Origin: Bacteroidia bacterium
Lineage (GTDB): Bacteria; Bacteroidota; Bacteroidia; Chitinophagales; Chitinophagaceae
Direction: 5' to 3'
Assembly (NCBI GenBank): GCA_030426665.1
Contig: JAUHYD010000024.1
Span: 1 to 41,423 of the forward strand
Length of the DNA: 41,423 nt
The translations under genes and the position numbers were made by a program. Of the stretch, positions 24,419 through 33,800 are shown one piece after another (within the stretch, counting starts at the first letter, position 1; each line of letters begins with the position of its first letter). The notes beneath the pieces are model-generated. The model had not been told where the DNA came from, did not search any database, and saw only the letters and a program-made list of their open reading frames with translations.

Positions 24419-26521
24419 ATGGACTTCAAACGATACTTAATAACCGCGGCACTACCCTACGCCAACGGTTCTGTACATATAGGGCACCTGGCAGGTTGTT
24501 ATCTGCCCGCAGATATCTATGCCCGTTACCAGAGAGCACAGAAGAGAGATGTAAAATTTGTATGTGGCAGCGATGAGCATGGCGTCCCTATTACTATCCG
24601 GGCGATGAAGGAAGGAATCACGCCTCAGGACGTGGTGGACAAATACCATACTATTATTAAGGATTGCTTTGAACAGATGGGTATATCTGTAGATATATTT
24701 TCAAGAACATCCAACGAAGTACATAAAGAAACGGCTCAGGCATTTTTCCTGAAGTTATATAACGACGGACTGTTCGAGGAGCGGGAAACAGAACAATATT
24801 ACGACGAAGAAAAGAATACATTTCTCGCCGATAGATATATTGTAGGCACATGCCCTATCTGCAGCAATGATAACGCCTATGGCGATCAGTGCGAGAAGTG
24901 TGGCTCATCGCTCTCGCCGGAGCAGCTGATTAACCCGCGCAGTACACTCAGCAGCGCACCGCTCATTAAGAAGAAAACAAAACACTGGTATTTCCCGCTC
25001 AACAAATACGAGGACTGGCTGAAAGAATGGATTGTAGAGGGCAAAAAAGACAAGTGGAAACCAAACGTCTACGGACAGTGCAAAAGCTGGATAGATAGTG
25101 GTCTGCAGCCGCGCGCCATGACAAGAGACAGCAATTGGGGCGTACCGGTTCCTATCCCTGATGCAGAGGGCAAAGTGCTATACGTTTGGTTCGACGCTCC
25201 TATCGGCTACATAAGCGCCACAAAAGAGCTCACCAATCAATGGAGCGACTACTGGTGCAAAGAAGACACAAAACTGGTGCAGTTTATCGGCAAAGACAAT
25301 ATCGTTTTTCATTGCATCATTTTCCCATCTATGCTAAAGGCGCATGGAGGTTTTGTACTTCCCGAAAACGTACCTGCCAATGAATTCCTTAATATAGAAG
25401 GGCAAAAAGTATCTACCTCTCGCAACTGGGCGGTTTGGGTAGAGGAATACGTCAAGGACTTCCCCGACCAACAAGACGTCTTACGGTATGTACTTTGTGC
25501 CAATGCACCCGAGTCCAAAGACAATGACTTTACCTGGAAAGATTTTCAGGACAGAACGAACAGCGAACTGGTTTCCATTTTCGGAAATTTTGTCAACAGG
25601 ACATTTGTGTTGATGCATAAGCTTTGCGGAGGTAGGGTTCCCCCACTCCACCAGGACCTGTTAGACGATGCAGACAAAGCTATAATCGCCGACATACAAC
25701 AATCTAAGAAAGACATAGAAACATGTCTTGAGACCTATAAATTCAGAGAAGGGCTATACAATGTCATCGATCTCGCCCGCAAAGGCAACAAGTACATGCA
25801 GGATAAGCAACCCTGGATAGTTGCTAAGTCGCTCGCCGATACCCCTGACAACCAGAAGTTGATAGACAACTGCCTGCATTTATGCCTGCAACTGACAGCG
25901 AATCTCGCCATTCTTGCCAATCCATTTCTGCCATTTACTGCGAAGAAAATGTGCCACATGATGAAGGTCGTAGATAAAATGCTCGATTGGGAAAATGCCG
26001 GCACTATCGACCTACTAAAAGTTAACTATCCGCTTCGTGCGCCCGAATTGCTGTTCCGCAAAATTGAAGATGCCGAAGTAACAGCACAGGTAGAGAAACT
26101 AAATACCAACCTTGCAAAAGCCACTGAAAATATGAACGAGCAACCATCTAAGGAAAATACAGGCAACGACACTAAAATACCGGAATACAAACCGGAAATA
26201 GTTTTTGACGACTTTGCCAAAATTGACCTGCGTGTAGGTACCATTGTTACAGCCGAGAAAGTTGAAAAAGCAGACAAATTGCTTAAGTTGGAATTGGATA
26301 TGGGCAATGGCGTTCAAAGGACGGTTGTATCAGGTATCGCATTACACTTCAAGCCGGAAGAAATTGTTGGCAAACAAGTAACGGTGGTAGCAAATCTGGC
26401 GCCCAGAAAAATGAGAGGAATAGAAAGCAACGGCATGATATTGATGGCACAAAATGCCGATGGTAAGCTCATTTTTGTATCTCCGTTGGAAACAGCTGAC
26501 GCTGGTGGTGAGGTAAAATAA
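24419..26521 (+). CDS. metG: Methionine--tRNA ligase
   Basis: The 700-residue cytoplasmic enzyme charges tRNA(Met) with methionine using ATP. Residues 20-23 are the HIGH motif; C145, C148, C158 and C161 form a zinc knuckle of the type seen in MetRS; residues 330-334 read KVSTS, the variant of KMSKS common in Bacteroidota. The anticodon-binding helical domain follows, and residues about 595-700 are a fused tRNA-binding (EMAP/Arc1p-like) OB fold (IDLRVGTIVTAEKVEKADKL). The ATG at 24419 is chosen because family members start with MDFKRYLITAALPYANG; the in-frame ATG at 24293 adds 42 residues translated from repeat DNA. A TATCTTG motif 15 bp before the start could be a weak -7 element. It is the one clear housekeeping gene in the window. 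Confidence 0.97.
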   Translation: MDFKRYLITAALPYANGSVHIGHLAGCYLPADIYARYQRAQKRDVKFVCGSDEHGVPITIRAMKEGITPQDVVDKYHTIIKDCFEQMGISVDIFSRTSNEVHKETAQAFFLKLYNDGLFEERETEQYYDEEKNTFLADRYIVGTCPICSNDNAYGDQCEKCGSSLSPEQLINPRSTLSSAPLIKKKTKHWYFPLNKYEDWLKEWIVEGKKDKWKPNVYGQCKSWIDSGLQPRAMTRDSNWGVPVPIPDAEGKVLYVWFDAPIGYISATKELTNQWSDYWCKEDTKLVQFIGKDNIVFHCIIFPSMLKAHGGFVLPENVPANEFLNIEGQKVSTSRNWAVWVEEYVKDFPDQQDVLRYVLCANAPESKDNDFTWKDFQDRTNSELVSIFGNFVNRTFVLMHKLCGGRVPPLHQDLLDDADKAIIADIQQSKKDIETCLETYKFREGLYNVIDLARKGNKYMQDKQPWIVAKSLADTPDNQKLIDNCLHLCLQLTANLAILANPFLPFTAKKMCHMMKVVDKMLDWENAGTIDLLKVNYPLRAPELLFRKIEDAEVTAQVEKLNTNLAKATENMNEQPSKENTGNDTKIPEYKPEIVFDDFAKIDLRVGTIVTAEKVEKADKLLKLELDMGNGVQRTVVSGIALHFKPEEIVGKQVTVVANLAPRKMRGIESNGMILMAQNADGKLIFVSPLETADAGGEVK

Positions 26522-26539
26522 GTCGCTAACTTATTTTAC
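26513..26539. terminator. Inverted repeat at the metG stop, possible terminator
   Basis: GTAAAATAAGT (26513-26523, including the TAA stop) is perfectly complementary to 26529-26539 around a 5-base CGCTA loop. The stem is AT-rich and no long T-run follows, so it would be weak. It lies between convergent genes. Confidence 0.45.
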
Positions 26540-26590
26540 ACTTTCGGCTATGGCAGCGGGCTATGTTGGCATTCATAAAAAATGGTAGTT

Positions 26591-28585
26591 CTATCTACCC
26601 TTTTCTGTCATGCCTACCAGCTCGTGAATGATCTGGTCCATTTCTTCAGCCTTTTCTTTAAGGTTCACGAGTAGTTCGTCTTTCTGTTCAGCAGGAACAG
26701 AATCATCCAGAATGAGATTACAGATTCCCAGCATCGTAGAAAGCGGGCCTCTCAATTTGTGCGACTGAACCCACGCGATGCTTGTCAAATGTTCGTTACT
26801 CAACTCAAGCCCTCTGATCAGCTTTTTAGACTCTGTAACATCGCGCCTGAAACAACTTACGCCAACCACATCTCCGGTCTGATTAGTTATCGGCTTTAGC
26901 CTGATTTCAATGTCAGCCTCTTGTCCGCTCACATCAAAATCCTTACCCGTCAATTCGCAACTTTTACCCTCTTTAAACACAAACCGATACCCTTCCCAAA
27001 CCAACTTGTATAATGTACCTTCTCTATCATTTGCTATTTCCCTCTTCCCGATTTCGGGATATGTACCAAACAACTGGTAGTTGTATTCCCGGTAAGCGTT
27101 GTTGAACGCCAGCAATCTGTACCCCGCATCTACTGACCATAAAAAATCGTCCGTGTTCTCAATCAGCGCTATAAAGTTTAGTTCATCTTGTCGCATCTTG
27201 CGCTTCAGAATTTGTTCTTTCTCAGCACTCTCCTTTGTAATCTTCTGATTCTTTAACTCTAACTTCTGATACTTCTTCTTATGCTGCTTCAACAGGTAAA
27301 TGATAAGCACCAGTCCACCCAAAGACAAAACAAACGTCAAGAACAATATCACATTCTGCTGCTTCCTTATCTTTAAATCTTTCTGCAAAGACAAAAGGTC
27401 CTTTTCTCTACTAAAATTGTTGATACCCTCAAGCAGATCATTCTTCTGTATTTTGGATACTTGTAGGCTTCGCTTGTTTTTCAGACTGTCGTAAAGTGTC
27501 AAATAATTAAGAGATTTTACGTTGTCTCCCACCATTGAATAATACCGGTGCAACACCTGAGAACGCCTGTATTCGTACTCCAGATTATCCGATGCCTTTC
27601 TGTCAGCTTTGTGTACTTCATGCAGTTGTTCACTTTGTTTGATTAATGCAAATGCACTGTCATATTCCCGCAAATACAGGCACAAATCAGCCAGCTTTAG
27701 CATATTGAACTGCCTGTCCAACTCATTCCGGTCAGCATCCTCACTGATAGCTATACTCTTTTCAAAACACAGTTTCGCAGAATCATACTGACCTGTTTGC
27801 CTATATGCTGTACCCATGTTTCCATACACTACCGATGCGGCTTCTTTCCATTTCACATCATCGTTGTAATATTTTTGAGTGAGGCGTGAAATAAAGCGCA
27901 AAGCACTGTCAAAGTAGAAAATCGCACTATCCTGCATTCCTACCTTGCCATACGATAGCCCGATATTTGAGAGGACCTCCTGCTGCCTGAAATGTTTTGT
28001 CGGGTTTTCGTCACTGCAGTTTCCGGAAACGGCATAAGCTCGGGAAAACATATTCGCCGCTCGCAAAAACATCTCCTCCCGATACAAAGACATAGCTATT
28101 CTGAAAATAAACGGAAACTCGTCGCATGTTGTCTTTCTCGCGACAACAAGACCTCTCGTCTTTTCAAAGTATTGAAATGCCTCTTTAAACGCTTCTGCGT
28201 CATACAGTGAATTTGCTTTTTCAAGATATGCCCTGAATAAGATCGTACTGTCAGCCTTCACCTCTATGGCCGTAGCAATCATACTATCGGCATACAAAAT
28301 TGCTTTTGTGTGATCATGGAGGAAATCCTGATAAACATTATACTTACTCTCAAATACATTGACTCTGTCAATGCCATTTAGAGCAACTCCATTTAACGAA
28401 CTATCCAGATATATAAGTGCCCGATTGGCACCGGACGAATCAGCAATAAATCCTGCATTCTGTAAAATACTATCAACAAAGTCGGTAGACTCCGGTGCCC
28501 TTTGATTCGGCACACAACCTACCAACTGCATCAGCAAAGCAAATGCGATTAGCCCTGAATATACTTGCTTGTAGCTAGTCGGCAT
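26591..28585 (-). CDS. TPR-PAS sensor with HisKA domain but no ATPase domain
   Basis: The 664-residue protein starts with a lipoprotein-like signal (lipobox L21-V-G-C24). Residues about 60-370 contain TPR-type helices (NIGLSYGKVGMQDSAIFYFD, NMGTAYRQTGQYDSAKLCFE). A transmembrane helix lies at about 410-430, then a coiled coil, a PAS domain at about 465-585 (IENTDDFLWSVD, GVSCFRRDVTES), and a HisKA-like dimerisation segment with H609 in QSHKLRGPLS. The protein stops 55 residues after that His, and only 69 bp separate it from metG, so no HATPase_c domain exists here. Canonical H-boxes have Glu or Asp after His; here it is Lys. It cannot phosphorylate itself in the usual way; it may be a phosphotransfer, phosphatase or scaffold partner of the response regulator 68 bp upstream. 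The periplasmic TPR part would sense a signal (inference). Confidence 0.8.
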   Translation of the reverse strand: MPTSYKQVYSGLIAFALLMQLVGCVPNQRAPESTDFVDSILQNAGFIADSSGANRALIYLDSSLNGVALNGIDRVNVFESKYNVYQDFLHDHTKAILYADSMIATAIEVKADSTILFRAYLEKANSLYDAEAFKEAFQYFEKTRGLVVARKTTCDEFPFIFRIAMSLYREEMFLRAANMFSRAYAVSGNCSDENPTKHFRQQEVLSNIGLSYGKVGMQDSAIFYFDSALRFISRLTQKYYNDDVKWKEAASVVYGNMGTAYRQTGQYDSAKLCFEKSIAISEDADRNELDRQFNMLKLADLCLYLREYDSAFALIKQSEQLHEVHKADRKASDNLEYEYRRSQVLHRYYSMVGDNVKSLNYLTLYDSLKNKRSLQVSKIQKNDLLEGINNFSREKDLLSLQKDLKIRKQQNVILFLTFVLSLGGLVLIIYLLKQHKKKYQKLELKNQKITKESAEKEQILKRKMRQDELNFIALIENTDDFLWSVDAGYRLLAFNNAYREYNYQLFGTYPEIGKREIANDREGTLYKLVWEGYRFVFKEGKSCELTGKDFDVSGQEADIEIRLKPITNQTGDVVGVSCFRRDVTESKKLIRGLELSNEHLTSIAWVQSHKLRGPLSTMLGICNLILDDSVPAEQKDELLVNLKEKAEEMDQIIHELVGMTEKGR

Positions 28586-28653
28586 ATCGTTGTTCCGGTT
28601 TACGACCTATCTAATAATGCAGCTAACCAAAATCCGCTGCCAAAACAAAGCAA

Positions 28654-29061
28654 CTATCTAATCTCGGTTGCAACCATCTCTCTGAATGAAGCCTCCGTCA
28701 ATGGCTTAACTGCATAACCTAAAACAGAAGCATATTCCTTAGACCTATTCATATCTGCTTTGCTTATCGAAGAGGAGAGCAACCAAATTTTCACTTTCGA
28801 ACCAATAGTGTCAGAAAACAACCCATACTCCTTCAGGAAATCCCAACCGTTCATTACAGGCATGTATATATCCAACAAAACCAGCAAACGAACATCGTCG
28901 GCTGTGTTCCCAACACATTCTTTTACATAATCCAGTCCGCTTTGCGCATCAGTAAATGAGACAACTTCAATGTCAGGGTATACCTTTTTTATGATTATAC
29001 CCGTAATGAAATTATTGACCTTGATGTCGTCAATCAAAATAAACTTATACTTACACTCCAT
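28654..29061 (-). CDS. Single-domain response regulator (CheY-like)
   Basis: The 135-residue protein is a receiver domain without an output domain. The acidic pair is D11-D12, the phosphorylation site is D64 in LLDIYMPVMNGWDFL, the switch Ser is around S96-S97 and the conserved Lys is K119 in AVKPLT. It has the usual receiver length. It is followed after 68 bp on the same strand by the TPR-PAS-HisKA gene, which suggests a shared transcript. A TATCTTG motif on the minus strand (29103-29109) could be a weak promoter. Its partner kinase is probably encoded elsewhere, since the neighbour lacks an ATPase domain. Confidence 0.9.
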   Translation of the reverse strand: MECKYKFILIDDIKVNNFITGIIIKKVYPDIEVVSFTDAQSGLDYVKECVGNTADDVRLLVLLDIYMPVMNGWDFLKEYGLFSDTIGSKVKIWLLSSSISKADMNRSKEYASVLGYAVKPLTEASFREMVATEIR

Positions 29062-29447
29062 TATTTCACACGCGATTTACAGTATGTTCCATCTAAACGA
29101 AACAAGATAGAGAACTTTTTATTTTTTCGGGAAGTATATATTGTCTTTTTACAAAAAAATATTATCTAAATTTCTTAATAACATCAGGCAACATCTTAAA
29201 ACGGACTTATGCTGATTTAATCTAAGGCTGCCGGCCGTAATTCTTACGCAAAGGAAACACAAATGACACAAATCATAAAAACTAAATCAGCAAATGTGTA
29301 CATTTGAAATCTCAACGTCAAACGCGTCTTCTATTAGTCCTTTAAACTTTGTCAGCAGAAGGGAAAAGTGGCATACATAATTGTCCCCATTGCTCAAAAA
29401 TTGTTATCCGTAATCTGTAGTTTATTAGACATTCGAAAAAACAAAAA
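29062..29447. other. Divergent intergenic region
   Basis: About 385 bp of AT-rich DNA between the divergent response-regulator and MBL-hydrolase genes. Apart from the palindrome at 29291-29306 no structure is obvious. Confidence 0.55.
29291..29306. promoter_or_regulatory. Palindrome with -7 motif, candidate operator/promoter
   Basis: CAAATGTGTACATTTG has 6-bp inverted arms (CAAATG and CATTTG). Its right half, TACATTTG at 29299-29306, is a full match to TAnnTTTG on the plus strand, 141 bp before the MBL-hydrolase ATG. No -33 TTG is apparent. Confidence 0.35.
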
Positions 29448-30764
29448 ATGAAAATAAAATTTGTATCTCAGGCTTCATTGTTAATAGAAACAACCGACTG
29501 CAAAATACTAACTGACCCATGGTATATGGGTACGGCTTTCAATGATGCCTGGAAGTTGTTCCCGGCACCTAACTGGAACAATTCAATGCTTGATGAAATA
29601 CAATACTTGTGGATATCGCATGAACACCCTGACCATTTCCATATTCCCACACTTAAGTCTTTCCCGCAGGACTTTAAAGACAGGGTTATTCTTCTGTTTC
29701 AAAAAAATAATACGGACAAAATGCCTAATGCGTTTAAACGTTTAGGTTTCAAAAATGTCAGAACATTCAACAATAGAACTATTTACCCACTTACAGACCA
29801 GACAAGCATTTACATATCGCAGATAGGCCAAATGGATTCCTCGCTTGCGGTAATAAATGCGGGAACAACTATTCTGAACCTAAACGATTGTGAAGCAAAT
29901 AGTGTTGATTGTAAAAACTTCAAAAGTGATCTGGGGAAGATTAGCATGGTGTTTAATCAGTTTTCAATGGCCGGCTACAACGGCTTCTATGACTACGAAA
30001 AGCACCTGCCCGAAACAGCGGCCACGATAGTCAATAATATGCTTGAAAACCATCGTGATTTAGGTGTTGATGTAACGGTGCCTTTTGCAAGTAATATTTA
30101 CTTCTGTACAGAAGACAATAAATACATGAACAATTTCGGCAATACTCCGCGAAAAGTTTATGATCGTTTCATGAAGGAAAACCTGAAAATGATTGTCTTA
30201 TATGCTGATGACACTGTCGATACAGAAAAACTGCAAACACATTCGAGTGAACAAGCGTTGTCTAAATTTGATGAACTGTACAGTAATGGGCACAAAGAAA
30301 TTGACACACCTCCAATTATAGAATTAGCAAAAATCAAAGAAGCGGTAAAAGCACGTTCCGAACAACTGCATACAAAATTCCCTAAGTGGTTTATGAAAAA
30401 ACTGCAGCCGGTAAATATCAAAATCCCTGACCTTGACAAAACTGTAACTCTTTGTCTGGATGATGGAACCGTATCCGAAACGGGTGCCGGGCAAGATTTT
30501 GATTTGGTCATTTTTTCTCAACCGCTCTTTTTTTCCTTCAATACACTTTGGGGTGTCCAGACAATGGGAGTAGGCGCAAGATTCCGTATCAAGAACAAAC
30601 ACGAAATCTGGAAATGGTATCGGATAATTACTTCATTGAATAATGCCGAGATGTACTTAAAATTCAAGTACCTGTTTACAAAAGACAATGTTGACTTTCT
30701 TAGGTCACGCATGAAGGGAGGAGTTAACCAGCTGATGTATCAACTTAAGAGAATGTCCTCTTAG
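29448..30764 (+). CDS. MBL-fold metallo-hydrolase
   Basis: The 438-residue protein has a metallo-beta-lactamase fold N-terminus: strand MKIKFVSQASLLIET, the TDPW motif (residues 22-25), and the metal-binding H58-E-H60-P-D62-H63 motif. Later Asp and His ligands are less clear (LNDCEAN at about 146). The arrangement resembles the UlaG-like and CMP-Neu5Ac hydroxylase-like MBL branch, where such proteins occur near surface-sugar genes, but the substrate is unknown. The C-terminal third is not recognised. It has no signal peptide or membrane segment, so it is probably cytoplasmic. It is transcribed alone, away from the response regulator, and ends at a strong bidirectional terminator. The fold is sure; the reaction is not. 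Confidence 0.82.
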   Translation: MKIKFVSQASLLIETTDCKILTDPWYMGTAFNDAWKLFPAPNWNNSMLDEIQYLWISHEHPDHFHIPTLKSFPQDFKDRVILLFQKNNTDKMPNAFKRLGFKNVRTFNNRTIYPLTDQTSIYISQIGQMDSSLAVINAGTTILNLNDCEANSVDCKNFKSDLGKISMVFNQFSMAGYNGFYDYEKHLPETAATIVNNMLENHRDLGVDVTVPFASNIYFCTEDNKYMNNFGNTPRKVYDRFMKENLKMIVLYADDTVDTEKLQTHSSEQALSKFDELYSNGHKEIDTPPIIELAKIKEAVKARSEQLHTKFPKWFMKKLQPVNIKIPDLDKTVTLCLDDGTVSETGAGQDFDLVIFSQPLFFSFNTLWGVQTMGVGARFRIKNKHEIWKWYRIITSLNNAEMYLKFKYLFTKDNVDFLRSRMKGGVNQLMYQLKRMSS

Positions 30765-30796
30765 TCCATTCTGCGAAACACACCACAACTTAATAT

Positions 30797-30835
30797 AAAA
30801 AGAGAAATGGAGCGAATCGCTCCATTTCTCTTTTT
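30797..30835. terminator. Bidirectional rho-independent terminator
   Basis: An 18-bp perfect stem pairs 30797-30814 with 30818-30835 around the loop AAT. It has A-run and T-run ends, so it works in both directions, between the convergent MBL-hydrolase and adhesin genes. Confidence 0.9.
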
Positions 30836-30860
30836 ATTTACCCTCAATTAGTACTTAAGA

Positions 30861-33800
30861 CTACTGCTTCAATACAAAGTGGAATACTTTGCGCTCAGCA
30901 CCGTTACTTACATTCAGCATGTACATGCCGTTGGCAAGCGCTCCACTCAAAGATATACGCTCGTTTATGCTGCCATTCTGTACACGTAGTACATTGTTGT
31001 ATACTACCTGACCCAACATGTCCGTTATCTGTACCGATACTGTTTCTTCAGCTACGCTACCAAGATTGCCCGACAGAACAAACGTTCCGCTGTTAGGGTT
31101 TGGCACCAGGCGAAGGTCACTTGCACTCCAGCCAGTTTGTGCTACACCTGTTGCAGGTCCTACACTCAACACTACCGAGTTGATGGTTTCTTTACCACAA
31201 TGTCCTGTACCTACAACTTTACAAGTTACAGAATCACCGTCATTGAACTCACTATATGTAAACGAGGTTCCTGTCTCTCCTGATATCGCTACATTGTTAA
31301 TATACCACTGATAAGTTGGTGCATCGCCGGCCTTATTTACCATTGTAGTGAATGTTACCTGCTGACCCTCTTCAACTATAGTTCCCGGTGTAGCAATAAC
31401 TTCTACTTCAGGAATGTACAGACTATCGACACGCAAGTTGATAACATTGCTAGACACATTGTTACCGGTGATACATGCGTAGTTACTGTTCAGACGACAT
31501 ACTACTGTTTCGCCCTTGGTCGGCATGTAGCTGTAGCTTGAACTTGTCGCTGTTGAAACAATGCTTCCGCCTACAACCCATGTGTATGAAGGAGCATCGC
31601 CACCATGTGCTATAGTAGTATTGAAGTACGCAATATCTCCCTGACATAGTGAATCACCATTTACTGACGTCACTGTTATTGCTGGTGTCTCGTTGGCAAT
31701 TACATGCATGCGAATCATCGCCGAAACTTCAGCTACTGACGGACACGCTTCGCTGCTCATATAACGTACAACTACATCGTCACCGTCTGCAGGGGTGTAG
31801 GAATAAGTATCAGTTGCTCCTACATCAGTACCATTTACACTCCATGTGTAGGTTGGCGTACTGCCTCCGTCTGCACCGGTTGCCGTATACGTTGTCAGAG
31901 TACCATCACATACTTCGTCGCCCATGTCTGAGCTAACACTAACAGATGGTGTTACCAATGCATTTACAACGATTGAAGCATCACCAGCCATCACTGCACT
32001 ACATCCTGCGCCTGTCATGGCAGATACTGTGTACATACCAGCTGCTGTCTGCATGCCGAAATCTAACGAACCTCCTGTTCCGGTCATTGTCACCACTGCA
32101 GCACTACCGTTCAACAAACGATAACTTACTCCCGACTCAGACCCATCAAGACCAACAGAAACGCCTGTACCACCAGCACAGTAGCTACCACCTCCGGTCA
32201 CGTTCTGTGTCATTGGCAATGCATTCACCATAATAGTACGAGACTTCATACAACCGGTGCCGTTTATTGTATATGTTATTGCAGCACTACCCGGAGCAAT
32301 ACCAGAAACCGTACCCGTTGCATCTATTGTTGCTATCGCATCATCGCTGCTAGTCCAGCTTCCTCCGGCTGTGGTATTGCTTAGGGTCACAATCGAACCT
32401 TCACATACTCCGGATGCGCCGGTAATGTTAGCCGGTAGCCCGTTAACAGTAACAACACTTGTTGACAGACATCCCGTTGGTAACACATAAGATATAAGGC
32501 TTGTACCTATATCAACACCAGTAACAGCACCGCTTGTTGCTATACGTGCAACCGGCGTGTTGTTGCTTATCCACACGCCCCCGGGGGTAGCATTTGAGAG
32601 GAACGTTGTCGTACCCTTACAGGCATATAGTGTTCCGACTATCGGATCAACAGGATCGTGTACCGTTACTTCTTTACTTCGCATACAACCTGTTGGTAAG
32701 GTATATGTGATATTGGCAACACCCGGCGTAACGCCCGTTACTACTCCCGTTGTCACATTGATTCCTGCTACCACACTGTTGTCACTTGTCCATGTTCCAT
32801 CGGGGTATGAGTTACTCAATACTATTGTGTTCTCAGGACATACAGAATTCACACCGGCTAAAAGGCCCGGCAATGGATTTACTGTAACTACCCTGGTACG
32901 ATAGCAACTGTTACCTATAGTATAGGTGATTGTTGTTGTGCCCGCAGCAATACCTAAAACTTCACCTGAAGTATTTACCATTGCTACATCAGTCGCTGCA
33001 CTCCAAGTACCTCCACCGATTGTATTTGTCAATGTAGTGGTAAGACCCGCACATACGGTTGCATCCCCACTTATAGCATCCGGCAGGTTATTTACTATCA
33101 GCGATTGTGTTGTCTTACAAGTCGTCGGCAATGTATACGTGATGATACTGAAACCGCTTGACAATCCAGTAGCCCTACCTGATGCATTTATCGTAGCTAC
33201 TGCTACATCGCTACTACTCCACGTACCACCGGCACTCGCACTACCCAACATCGTTGTCGTATTCTCGCATATGGTTGTATTACCAACTATTGGTGCAGGC
33301 AGTGGATTTACCAATACCGACATTGATTTCTGACAGCCTGTTGGTAAACTATAAACTATTGTCGCACTTCCCGCGCCATTACCTGTAACAACCCCACTAC
33401 CATCTACAGATGCTATGCCTGGAGACATCGACATCCAGCTACCACCAGGGGTAACATTTGATAGCGTGATTGACGAACCAACGCACACTTCGGTAGCACC
33501 CGTAATATCTGACGGTAACGGATTTACTATCATGGTTGCTACTGAATAACAACCGGTAAGAAGCGTATACGAAATCGATGCTGATCCGGCATTAACGCCA
33601 GATACGATACCTGAAGATGCTACCATCGCAGTTGATGCTGCACTTGTGCTCCACGTACCACCCGGGGTAGCATCAGTTAATGTTGTTGAAGAACCAGAAC
33701 ATACATTCAGCACACCAGATATTGGCGCAGGCAATGGATTCACCGTCACCACATTACTACGCATACAACCTGTCGGCAGCGTGTATGTAATTACTGATGT

